In this document: positions 10,355 to 20,821 of the stretch, one piece after another | How positions within the stretch are numbered: position 1 is the stretch's first letter | Layout: each line of letters starts with the position of its first letter | Assembly (NCBI GenBank): GCA_036346375.1 | Contig: CM070520.1 | Coordinates: 17,433,791-17,497,790, forward strand | Reading direction: 5' to 3' | DNA: 64,000 nt | From: Guadua angustifolia | Taxonomy: Eukaryota > Streptophyta > Magnoliopsida > Poales > Poaceae | Translations under genes and position numbers: made by a program | The notes under the pieces: model-generated | The model's input: the letters and a program-made list of their open reading frames with translations, nothing else | What the model was told of the DNA's origin: nothing | The model's database searches: none

Positions 10355-11630
10355 GCAAATAACAATATATAATTGTAAATGATTAGTTTTACAAATACAT
10401 CTAGCAATTTTGCCTATATAATACATCAAACCTTTTTCACTATTCAAATATCCATCTAGCATTTTTAATTATTTAGAAGATTTCTTCATTTCATTTTGTT
10501 ATGTAGCGCTAGCTATTAAATTAAATTAATCTACAACAAATTAACAAGCATATAATTGAATATAAGGATATATTTCTAAATAATTATTTATGTTCCAACT
10601 TTCATTATTGCAAAATCCATCTACCATTTCCCATTATTTAAATATTCAACTAGCAATTCTCACTATTTATAATTGATCATCTAGCAATCTTTACTATTAA
10701 AAATCCATATAACAAATTTTCATTAATTAAATTAATTACAATTATGCATAATTGTCCATCTAGCAATTTTATTACTTAAACATCCACTACATCACTAAAA
10801 TGGATATGAATTTATGCAAATAACAATATATAATTGTAAATGATTAGTTTTACAAATACATCTAGCAATTTTGCCTATATAATACATCAAACCTTTTTCA
10901 CTATTCAAATATCCATCTAGCATTTTTAATTATTTAGAAGATTTCTTCATTTCATTTTGTTATGTAGCGCTAGCTATTAAATTAAATTAATCTACAACAA
11001 ATTAACAAGCATATAATTGAATATAAGGATATATTTCTAAATAATTATTTATGTTCCAACTTTCATTATTGCAAAATCCATCTACCATTTCCCATTATTT
11101 AAATATTCAACTAGCAATCCTCACTATTTATAATTGATCATCTAGCAATCTTTACTATTAAAAATCCATATAACAAATTTTCATTAATTAAATTAATTAC
11201 AATTATGCATAATTGTCCATCTAGCAATTTTATTACTTAAACATCCACTACATCACTAAAATGGATATGAATTTACTGCAAATAATAATATATAATTGTA
11301 AATGATTAGTTTTACAAATACATCTAGCAATTTTGCCTATATAATACATCAAACCTTTTTCACTATTTAAATATCCATCTAGCATTTTTTAATTATTTAG
11401 AAGATTTCTTCATTTCATTTTGTTATGTAGCGCTAGCTATTAAATTAAATTAATCTACAACAAATTAACAAGCATATAATTGAATATAAGGATATATTTC
11501 TAAATAATTATTTATGTTCCAACTTTCATTATTGCAAAATCCATCTACCATTTCCCATTATTTAAATATTCAACTAGCAATTCTCACTATTTATAATTGA
11601 TCATCTAGCAATCCTTTACTATTAAAAATC
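10355..11630. repeat. 461-bp tandem repeat, about 2.8 copies
   Basis: Three successive copies start near 10355, 10816 and 11278 with 'gcaaataa(c/t)aatatataattg'. They differ by only a few substitutions and one-base indels over 461-462 bases; the third stops near 11630. The unit is very AT-rich and contains its own short 'catctagca' echoes. It lies upstream of the TNP2-like start on the minus strand, where a leader intron would sit. Confidence 0.9.
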
Positions 11631-11635
11631 GGCAG

Positions 11636-11704
11636 TGAATTATAATTTATTCAATAATTTAGCTACAATATGAATTATAATTTATTCAATAATTTAGCTA
11701 GATC
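11636..11704. repeat. 35-bp tandem duplication
   Basis: The block 'tgaattataatttattcaa' plus 'taatttagcta' occurs at 11636 and again at 11671, almost exactly repeated. Confidence 0.8.
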
Positions 11705-12031
11705 TTAATTTGAGCAGTACCGACATAAACTGTTCACACCGTACAATCAGCAATTATCAACATCTATAGCACTCAAGTAAAGTAAAATTTTACGACAAAT
11801 ATAACATACATCAAGTCAAGAACCTCGAAAATTTTAATACAATTTTTCAGCAGCAACTCCCCAAGATAATACAGCTCCTCTTTGTTTTGCTCGGTCGGAG
11901 AAGATGTCGATTCGATGAAAAATATGAACAAAATACTGACACCAAATTTCGGCAGCACCTCTCCAGGAAAAATACACCGAGCAAAGAGCGCCTCTCTTCG
12001 CTTCGTAGGAAATCGTCGGTCGGTGAAGATT

Positions 12032-12043
12032 GCTATATAAATA
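12032..12043 (-). promoter_or_regulatory. TATA-like box beside the internal CACTA array
   Basis: A near-palindromic GCTATATAAATAGC at 12032-12045 separates the subterminal array (12045-12350) from a leader-like segment (12020-11760 on the minus strand) that leads toward the TNP2-like start at 10229. I infer it is the TNP2 promoter; the plus-strand reading would point into the array and is less likely. Confidence 0.45.
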
Positions 12044-12044
12044 G

Positions 12045-12350
12045 CTTATCATCGCCGGCTCGCCAAGAACCGCAGCGATGATAAGGTCATATTACGCGGG
12101 AAAATACCTTATCACTGCCGTTCCTGTGCAGAACCGGCAGTGATAAGGTCATACTACGCGGGGAAAATTGCGCTATGCGAAAATACATATCACTTGCGGT
12201 TGAATATACGAACCGGCAGTAAAATTTAAATATCACTGCCGGCTATAAATTAAACCGGCAGTAATATATCACTGCCGGCTATAGGTATTAACCGGCAGTG
12301 ATAGTCAGTTATCACTGCCGGTTGGTAATACAAACCGGCAGTGATACTCG
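12045..12350. repeat. CACTA subterminal repeat array
   Basis: Repeated 'tatcactgccggtt' and 'aaccggcagtgata' units in inverted pairs, of the same motif family as the array at 13115-13465. Confidence 0.85.
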
Positions 12351-12460
12351 AACGTTCCAACTCCCGCCCGATAGCCGTCGCGCTTGCGTTCTCTCCGCCG
12401 CGCCAACCGCTTGCGCTTCACATTCCTCTCGCCAACTCTGTTGCCCTTCCCATTCTGCCT

Positions 12461-12470
12461 CTATATAATG
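12461..12470 (+). promoter_or_regulatory. TATA box for the acidic ORF
   Basis: CTATATAATG lies about 95 bases upstream of the ATG at 12557, downstream of a GC-rich, pyrimidine-rich stretch and the subterminal array. Spacing suits a core promoter with a leader of about 60 bases. Confidence 0.5.
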
Positions 12471-12556
12471 CCAAGATTGTTGCATCCAATCCACTCTTGT
12501 CACAATCCACACAATCCACTTGTTGCAGCCCCACATAATCCACTTTTGTTGCAACA

Positions 12557-12874
12557 ATGGCACCCCCTAAGAAGCATGCACGTGTTGGTCAGAGCCCCAC
12601 TGATCCGTCGCTACAGAAGGAGGAGGAGAAGGAGGAGGAGGTGGAGGCGGAGGAGGAGGAAGAGGAGGCAAAGGAGGAGGAGGACGACGACAGCGATGAC
12701 GACGACAGCGACGGCGGCGAGGAACTGCGGCGTTGGGGCAAGACCAACTCCGCCACCGAATCGGATTCGGATGAGAAGGAGGACGAGCACCGCCGCACAT
12801 CAAGCGGCAACTCCGGCGACGAGGAGGAGGAGGAGGAGGAGGAGGATGACGACGACGACGAGTTTTGGATATAG
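12557..12874 (+). CDS. Small highly acidic protein of unknown function, carried in CACTA DNA
   Basis: A 105-codon ORF begins in a reasonable plant start context (caacaATGGC) and ends with DDEFWI and a TAG at 12872-12874. Residues 1-20 are basic and polar (PPKKHARV); the rest is dominated by Glu and Asp runs with a few Ser patches (SDDDDSDGG, SATESDSDEK). No membrane segment or catalytic motif is seen. It stands between two CACTA subterminal arrays with its own TATA box and is oriented opposite to the TNP2 and TNPA-like genes. It may be a captured host fragment or a first exon of a cargo gene. Low complexity means homology cannot be judged by eye, and a GAG/GAC repeat-driven chance ORF is possible. 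Confidence 0.45.
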   Translation: MAPPKKHARVGQSPTDPSLQKEEEKEEEVEAEEEEEEAKEEEDDDSDDDDSDGGEELRRWGKTNSATESDSDEKEDEHRRTSSGNSGDEEEEEEEEDDDDDEFWI

Positions 12875-13114
12875 GGCTTCGCGCCATTAGACTATTATAA
12901 TTAGGACTAAATATGTAATGATGAACAAATTATGCTTTGTAAATGTTATTTTAATTAATACATATCCCGCAAATTACAAATTTGCTTTCATATGTTCTGT
13001 TTTTAACTAATTATGCTTTCATATGTTCTGCTTTTTTAACTAATTATGCTTTCATATGTTACATGCGAGATAAATTACAATGTTTATTATGTTCTGTACC
13101 GAACTAATAATGGG

Positions 13115-13465
13115 GAACAGTAATATCACTGTCGGTTCTATAGTAAAACCGGCAGTGAAAATGGTCTTATCACTGCCGGTTTTACTATAGAACCGGCAAT
13201 AATAAATCACTACCGGTTTTACATATAAACCGGCAGTAATATCTTCTTATCACTGCCGGTTCTCTATTAAACCGGCAATGATATTACCTCCATTGCTGCG
13301 AGAAATTGAAACTATTCTTATCACTGCCGATTGAAGTTTGAACCGGCAGTGATAATATTATCACTGCCGGTTGAATTTGGAACCGGCAGTGATAATATTA
13401 TCACTGCCGGCTCGGACCTACCCAGCAGTGATGGGGGGTCGCGGATGAGGCAGTCTGTAGTAGTG
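13115..13465. repeat. CACTA subterminal repeat array and right terminus
   Basis: About ten 'tcactgccggtt' units, many in inverted pairs that would form small stems, run up to the terminus. The last bases, CTGTAGTAGTG, are the complement of CACTACTACAG. Confidence 0.9.
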
Positions 13466-15029
13466 GTTATCCACTATATACTATTAATATAATGTACCGT
13501 AAAATTTCTCAAAGTCTTTTGCTTGGCTACGGAAATTCCTCTCAAAATAAAGGTTGGTTTACTGTACTCATGGCGAGAGATGGAGAGGGAAAGAGTAGAT
13601 TCGGAACTCGTTTTTAGAGAGAGTAGATTCAGAACTCAATTTACATGAGGAAATTAAATTTACATCTCGGCCTCTTGGCCAGTCAGGAGGAACCTGCACA
13701 GTCAATTCTCAAGCACAAGCCCTGTGCTCATTACAGCAATTACTACTGCTCTTGGCCATGACCATTCTTATGTAGAAGACAATATACTTATAATCAATTA
13801 CTAATATACAAATGCATCTGTAATATGATATGAATTTCCCCGAACACAAGTGGGGATAGCTTGTTTGACTAAAGCCTATCATTGCCATGTCAACCTTTTA
13901 TATATAATTCAAGTTGCAGAAACTCCTGTCGTAAATACATAGCTTGCTTCCCATGTTAGTCCACAAGGGTGGAACTAAATCACTATATTTCCTCGATTTT
14001 TGGGTTACTAATCGACGCATGATCAGTCTCCGACCCACGTCTAGTTAGTGCGCGTCATGGAGCTGGTGGGCCCTTGAACGTAAGGCAGAATGTTAAAATA
14101 TGAGTAGATTGTTCACGTTTTTCTGATAGGTTAAGCTGGGAACATATCCTGTGCAACCAGAGAGTTGGTAAAACCACGGTGCAACCTAACTAGAAAAAGT
14201 TTCAAAATTTTTTGAAAAAAATCATGGATGTACATCTCAGCTTACCCCATCTACATGTAAAATTTCATGATCAAATTCGTCCTGTGCTAGAAGTTACAAA
14301 AAGACAAAGTTAATCATGATTTTAACTGTTACTGTTCATGATCAAGTTTCTAGTTTGGTTGTACCGAATTTGATGATATAGATGGGAAATTTGAAACTTT
14401 TTCACCAAATTGTTTCACCGTGATTGCATTGCAGATATTTTTCGGTTAAGCTCAGATAACAGTTTTAAGTTTCGACTTCAACACCTGGGAGAGGCGTCTA
14501 TGAGTTTTTGCTTTTACATATAGCACAATAATGATCCTCGAATAAGGTCGGTCTACTCCATCTTTTTATATGAAAAAAAGACAAAATATGAAAATTTGGA
14601 CATATGGAAATGGGGTAATTCACTACTGTGAAAACGCTCAAATTGGGTTAGTTGTGCCCCCAATACACACTAGGGTTTAAGCCTCGGCTTACGCTGATGC
14701 TCACCTTTTTCTAATACTGAATGTTAGAGCTTCTAGCTGAAGTTATAAAAAAAAGCTCAAATTGAACCTTTTTCGAAAAAAGAAAAACGCTCAAATTGAG
14801 TACTATCGCTTGTAAGCTGTCATGCATGAAACAAACAAACCATAACAGAGCTTTCTTCCCCTTTAATTTCTTGCAGTGTACAATGCACTCAAACAGCAAG
14901 TTTATTCAGAAAACACTCTAGACCGATGTCTCTGGCGTTAATTAGAATCGGCACCATCTCGAAGAAGCTATAGTTGCGACTTGCGAGGGAGAAAGCATAG
15001 ACTGACCGGTAACCTGATGTACAAGGAAA
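13466..15029. other. Spacer with no supported gene
   Basis: No convincing coding sequence. It holds the inverted partner repeat at 14180-14320 and a 'cactactgtgaaaacgctcaaattg' phrase near 14622, part of which (aacgctcaaattgagt) recurs near 14788. A CACTA-like end at 14622 cannot be supported because no partner end was found. Confidence 0.4.
14180..14320. repeat. Dispersed repeat, inverted partner of 8819-8960
   Basis: Contains 'atcatggatgtacatctcag' and 'ccccatctacatgtaaaatt', the reverse complement of sequence at 8830-8945 with few differences. It lies about 700 bases outside the CACTA right terminus. Confidence 0.7.
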
Positions 15030-15241
15030 TACATAGTGAAAGTAGGTAAGCAAAGGTGTTGAATCAAACTTAAATAGTTCATATCTAGGTAGAATCTTAC
15101 CTCCTCCACTTAAGATGTGAAATTTTTTATTTTTTCTAGGAAGTTATGTGTAACACGTGTTTAAATGGAGGAGGTTTGATTCTACTAGATCTAGACCATT
15201 CATGTTTGATCCAACGTCTCTATTTACCTACTTTCATACAT
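15030..15241. repeat. MITE-like inverted repeat
   Basis: Left arm (about 15030-15115) and right arm (about 15160-15241) are reverse complements at roughly 80 percent, starting 'gaaagtaggta' and ending 'tacctactttc', with a 45-base centre. It encodes nothing. A target duplication was not recognised. Confidence 0.6.
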
Positions 15242-15280
15242 TTATTATATATCTACTTTCACTATATACTTTAACCTAAA

Positions 15281-15356
15281 GTACAGATAGCACCCAGATA
15301 TGTGCCACGTATCCTGATGTACAGATAGCACCCAAATATATGCCACGTACACAACT
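15281..15356. repeat. 38-bp tandem duplication
   Basis: 'gtacagatagcaccca' followed by 'atgccacgta' occurs at 15281 and again at 15319, with a few differences. Confidence 0.7.
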
Positions 15357-15369
15357 AGTACTTTGTACC

Positions 15370-15943
15370 TAGGGGTGAAAACGAGTCGGATACGAGCGGA
15401 TATTACTCTTTCCATATCTTAACCTATATTTTTTCTAAATTCGGAACCAAATACGGGCTAACCAGATATAGATACGGATATGTGACGGATTTGGGTCGAA
15501 AATAGATAAAGATATATGGATAATGCACGTATATATAGAGTAATATATATTGAATTAAAACCATATGAGTACATGATTATAGTGACAAGTTATATATCAA
15601 TCAAATTCAATAGACGTTGTAGAAAGAATATGCTACTTGAGGATCAATAGAACCCACTAATTGTTAACATAAATGGACTGTCATGGAAAAAATATGATGA
15701 AATGGACTAGGCCTTACTGATATCCGAGGAAAAATCCGGAAATTCGATCAGAATATTCGAATAGGAAAATCTAAATATCCGGATCTCGTCCCTATTTATC
15801 GGATATTGGATGCTCTGGATCCGATCCTAAATCTGGATTCAAGTATCCGGATCCAATCCCAGATCTAACCCGATAGTTAAATCTGGTCCTGACCGTACCG
15901 GTTTCGAATCGAGCGAGAGATAGCCAACCTGTTTTCACCCCTA
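15370..15943. mobile_element. hAT-like non-autonomous element, 574 bp, TSD TTTGTACC
   Basis: Ends are TAGGGGTGAAAAC and its complement GTTTTCACCCCTA. The flanking eight bases TTTGTACC (15362-15369 and 15944-15951) match perfectly, as expected for hAT insertion. The interior is a set of 'cggatatccggat'-type words and encodes no transposase. The same ends delimit the larger element at 23785-28942, so the two share a family. Confidence 0.9.
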
Positions 15944-18035
15944 TTTGTACCCTAAATACATGCCTCTACACATACAATAACCAGTACCACGATCAATCGA
16001 TAAGTACCGAGTACGTGCCCTAATTTTCAGAGGTATGCTGGAACTCAAGAAATTATTCAGCCAAGTTTATCTTATACTGGACATGTGGCTGCATGATTAT
16101 TAGTTTAGAAAAGCAATACTGTTGGCGTCAAAAAAAATATGACGTAGGATTGATCGGCTTAAACACACGCAGACGCCGGATTCAAGAGATTTGTAGTGTG
16201 CCAGCTGATTTGGTCCTGCAATTGGCAAGAGAATTATGATCTAAACATCTATTTCAGCCGATTAAGTTTTCACCAAAGACCTGATCCAAAGAGCTATTTA
16301 GCCGATTAGATCATACTTAATGATAAATCTAAATAGCTTGTTACGACTAATTAGATGGTTTGATAAGGGCATATTTTTTCGAAAAAGATAATGCGCAACA
16401 AGATCAGAGAAAAACAAACCTAGCAAAATAGTGTAATCAAAGATGATCAACAATTGACGATGTGCAACTTTATTGATCAAAAATAAATTACAAAGAGATT
16501 CTAAATTACAAAAGTTACTCCTAATTGATAGAAAGTAAATAAAAAGTAGATGCAAGTTATTTGATTGTGTTTGTTGTTTTCTTCGGCTTGCTTCAGGTCC
16601 CTTTTATAGCGTGTAAGTCCTCTGCCATCTGTCACAAACCACGAACCGTATCAGCTTTCATCTCTGGGAGATAAAATTTTTTATTTGAACCGATATCAAT
16701 TAAAGTCCTTTATACATACTAGAGCTCTATCCATATTTGGACTCCATTTCCTAAATTGGCTACTCTGGCCAAATTCTGGTGGTAACAAACACATAATTTG
16801 GTTTTTAATCGACTCAAGCGAGATAATCCACAAAACCATATTTGTGCACATAATCCACTCGCCCAAGTCTTCACCATTTTATAAAATATTTATCGGTCTC
16901 CAGTGGAAAATGGTAACATGTAACCACACCAAGTATCATATTCAATTCAATCGCTAAGCATCACTAAGCATGACATTTATTACTCAATCCGTTTGGCTAT
17001 ATTTGTTCTTAGCCTTAGGAGTATCCGTTTCCATATATATGACTATTGAGGGAATTTAGAGTGTAGTTGTTGCAATTTTTTCGCTCACTATCCTTACTTA
17101 GATACTTTGAAAGAGGTTAAATGGCAGTGTTATATCATTTAATAGGGGTGAAAGTTCAAGCTCCATTAATTTGGTTTTGGTGTTAATGATAAATCTAATA
17201 TTTAGACTAACCTTTTTGATAATCATAATATTGATTAGTCTCAATTGTTAATTAATAACAAATCTTTTTATGAGACTAATTTTTTTGTTGAGCTTAAATC
17301 TTATTAGTCTCTTTTGGTTGAAAAAGATGGAAATATTAAAAATATGAATTCGATCTCATATTATATATCTTGTTGCATTCCTTGGATACAATACTCATGA
17401 TCATATTGATAAATCCAAATATAAGGCTAACTCTTTTATTGAGTATATCTTTGATTAGTCTCATCTCATTGAAGAATGAAAAACCCAAGATATGCACTCA
17501 TATTCATTTTATGATATCTTAATGCATATTTTGGATTCAAGATTAAGTGATGAACTTTACCATTATTTAAATCTCAAGATGTGCATTAATGTTTTAATTC
17601 TATATATACATGAATGCACACATTTAGAGGGAGTTTATACTTTACCTTGATGTTTCAGTAGTATTGATCTATGTCCTCTTGCCAAACAATATATAGAATC
17701 AAAACTTTGAAACAATCCTTTAAGTATATATAACTTGTGTAGTTGTAGTATACTCATGTTAATATAGGATAAACTCAAATACTATCTAAGATTGATTATG
17801 TGCATATTGGTTCCAAGTTCAATTATTTATATGCACATATTTAATAGAGTTTATTTTTTTATTGATGATATTAATTGTATTGATCCCTTTCCATTACTCC
17901 AACATAATCTGGATCATTACTTAGCAACCATTAAAATGAGTATATGAAATTTGTATAGTTAATATATACTCATGTCAATTTAAATAAAATTTAAATTGAG
18001 TTCAGTTATCTTTCAATCAATCAAGAACGCTTCAT
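15944..18035. other. Spacer and possible old retroelement 3' region, no gene recognised
   Basis: No ORF resembles a known protein. From about 17150 the sequence contains repeated 'attagtctca', 'tatgcactca' and 'gtgcacatttagagggag'-type phrases like those in the untranslated 3' region of the copia element (20822-22669), so part may be a rearranged copy of such DNA. A 5' LTR, primer binding site or gag for the downstream copia element was not found here. Confidence 0.35.
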
Positions 18036-20821
18036 CATGTGTTGATGATGTTTCTTCGTTGGTTAAGGACAAGCGGAAAGTTCTTGAGTATAATGAAGTA
18101 TTAGTTGCAATCATGATCTCATTCACGGTTTGTCTAAACTCAAGATGGTCAAAGACTTAGTTTCCTCGCCTTACCGACATGGTAAGATGATTGTTGCTTC
18201 TCATCCGCCCGTCACTGTTGTGATGACTGATACACCAGGACAGCTTTTAAATATGGACACTATTGGTCCAGATAAAGTGCAGTCAACGGGTGAGAAGTGG
18301 TATGTTATTGTCATTGTCGATGATTTTTCGAGATATTCTTGGGTGTTTTTCATGGCCTCTAAGGATGAGATTTTTCTCAGTTCAGGGGTTTGGTCAGTAG
18401 GCTATCTTTTAAGCTCCCAGGTGCCTTACGAGCTATACGCAATGATAATGGCATGAAGTTCAAGAACTCCTGCTTTGAGAGTTTCTGTGTGGAGTTTGGT
18501 TTGGAGTATCAGTTCTCCTCTTCCTACATCTCTCAGTAAAATGGCGTAGTGGAAAGAAAGAACATGACCCTAGTAGAGAAGGTCAGGATGATGCTAGACA
18601 AGTACAGTATTCCTAGAAAATTCTGGGCTGAGGCTATAGTTACTACTTGCCATGTTTCTAATCACATATTTTTAAGAGCACATTTGAACTGTACTTCTTA
18701 CCAGCTGAGGTATGGGCGAAAGCCCAATGTCTCTCATTTTCATGTGTTTGATTGCAAGCATTTTATTTTGAAGATTGGTAACCTGAATAAGTTTGAGTCT
18801 TCTTCTTCTGATGGTATTTATCTAGGTTACTCGAATTCCTCGCGTAGCTATAGGGTCTGAAATTGCGATGCAAATAGGATTATAGAGACCTGTGAGGTGA
18901 CCTTTGATTAGGCTAGCCCAGGACCTAAACCTGATATTTCAGACTCTTCTTCCTCCTCCGAGACCATTTTTGTAGAGGATGAAGATGATGGAGATGATGG
19001 TGTTCTATCTGACCCAGTCCCCTCTACACCTAAGGTGCTATCTGTTTCCATTTCTGCACCTTAGGGAGACCAGCCCTTACCTTCTGACTTTCCTTCAGCG
19101 AGTGGCTCTACTCCTACTTCTTCTGTGCATGTGGTAGAGACCACTTTCGCTTCTGGACCTCCCCACCATTTTTAGTGTTCTCATCCACCTGATCATATCA
19201 TTGGTGATCTATTTGAGCGTGTGACACACTCAAAATCAGGCTTATCTTCTTTCTACCTTCACTCTGTCTTTGTTGCCTCTTTTGAGCCAAATGATGTTAC
19301 TTATACATTATTCGAAGAGTCTTAGATTAATGCTATGCATGAGAAACTTGGAAACTTTTAGAGGAACAAAGTCTGACAGGTTATAGAGCCCCCATCTGGT
19401 CATAATATCATTGGGACCAAGTGGGTGTTCAAAAACAAGTAGAGTGAGGATGAGGTTGTCATTCGTAAGAAGGCTAGACTAGTTACACAGGGTTTTTCTC
19501 AGGTTAAGAGTCTTGAGTTTCAGGAGACCTTTGCCCCTGTAGTTAGACTAGAGGCTATTAAGATCTTGCTTACATTTTTTGCATCATAGGGCTTCAAGCT
19601 CTATCAAATGGATGTCAAGAGTGCATTTTCCAATAGCTATATTGAGGAAGAGATTTTTCTCAAGCAACCTTCAGGATTCGAGAACCCCAAGTACCCAAGC
19701 CATGTCTTCAAGCTTTCCAAAACTTTGTATGGACTTAAACAGGCCCTTAGAGCATAGTATAAGAGGCTTAAGTCCTATCTTTTGAGCCATGGTTTCAAAA
19801 TAGGTATAATAAACAAGACTCTGTTCATCAAACACTAGGATTCTCATTTTTTTTCTTATCCAGATTTATGTGGACGCTATTATCTTTGATGGCTCTTCAT
19901 ATTTTCTTGTGTCTCAGTTTTCAAAAGTGATGAGCACAGAGTTTGAGATGAGTATGATAGGCGAGTTGAGCTACTTTCTCGGCTTCCAAATCAAGCAAAC
20001 TTGAGATGGTACCTTCTTGCATCAAGGCAAATACACTCGAGACCTCCTAAAACATTTTGATATGTTTGACGGAAAGCTAGTGATGACTCTAATGGCCACC
20101 ACTACTGTCCTCGAACCTAACGAGGAAGGTAAGTCAGTTGATCAAAAGTAATTCTAGAGCATGATCGGCTCCCTCTTGTACCTCACCACTTCAAGGCTAG
20201 ACATACATTTTGTTGTGTGTCTGTGCGCTCGATTTCATGCTTCTCTTCATGCCTCTCACTGTCAGGCGGTGAAGCATATCTTCAGGTACCTTCAAGCCAC
20301 CATTGATTATGGTATTTGATACTCTTTCTGTTCTTGTCTGTCCCTTAGAGTCTTCTCTGATGTAGACTTTGCTAGCTGTAGGATAGATAGGAAGAGCACT
20401 TCTAGCACTTGCCAATTCATTGTCACTTCTCTTGTTTCTTGGTCATCTAGGAACTAGTCCGGAGTTACATAGTCTACCGCTGAGGCCGAAAATGTTGCTG
20501 CAGCTAATTGCTGTAATCAGATGGTCTGGATGAAATTGACCTTGCGGAACTTTGGGTTAGAGATAAAAAGCATTTCACTTTTCTGTGACAACACTTCTGC
20601 TATTTGCATTGTAAAAAAACCCAGTGCAGCACTCCAGGACCAACCACATTGATATAAGATATCATTTTCTTAGAGATCATGTAGAGAAGGGAGATATAGT
20701 GCTTCAGTTTGTGGAGAGTAACCACTAAATTGCCGATATCTTCACCAAGCCTTTGGATAGCTCTAGATTTGTGGCTTTGAGAGGAGAGCTTGGAGTTGTA
20801 TGCCCATACGACTTGTCTTGA
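18036..20821 (+). pseudogene. Copia polyprotein remnant: integrase, reverse transcriptase, RNase H
   Basis: Order matches Ty1-copia pol. The integrase runs about 18050-18900: HDLIHG, TDTPGQLLNMDTIGP, IVIVDDFSRYSW, NDNGMKF, then NGVVERKN with the catalytic-type acidic residues visible. The reverse transcriptase runs about 19320-20180: GTKWVFKNK, ARLVTQGFSQV, MDVKSAF, SKTLYGLKQA, then QIYVDAIIFDGSS. The YVDD box reads YVDA, so one catalytic aspartate is lost. RNase H runs about 20180-20821, with STAEAE, HIDIRYHFLRDHVEKGD and IADIFTKPLDSSRF. At least fifteen in-frame stops and a frame shift near 18390 interrupt it. Many stops replace expected Gln or Trp codons. It has no coding potential now. 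Confidence 0.9.

Larger units (their letters stand above)
2306..13465 (-). mobile_element. CACTA (En/Spm) assemblage, 11.2 kb, degenerate
   Basis: The left end reads CACTACTACGAAATAGG and the right end, on the minus strand, CACTACTACAGACTGCC; only the first nine bases match well. Flanking trinucleotides are CTT and GTT, a one-base mismatch to a 3-bp target duplication. Arrays of a 'tcactgccggtt' motif in both orientations lie at 2306-2640, 8555-8800, 12045-12350 and 13115-13465. TNP2-like and then TNPA-like pseudogenes run right to left, the usual order for one element on the minus strand. The two internal arrays, each with a TATA-like box beside it, make it equally possible that two or three related elements are nested or fused. 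It is clearly CACTA; whether it is one insertion is unresolved. Confidence 0.7.

Noticed and set aside
10355..11630. CRISPR-like array
   Set aside because: Repeat units are 461 bases and contiguous, with no short repeats and unique spacers, and the context is plant transposon DNA.
12384..12890. Arg-rich and Ser/Pro-rich ORFs overlapping the acidic ORF
   Set aside because: They are shadow frames of the GAG/GAC-rich sequence; only the plus-strand ORF at 12557 has a plausible promoter and start context.
14622..14660. CACTA terminus 'cactactgtgaaaac'
   Set aside because: No subterminal array and no partner end or TSD could be found.
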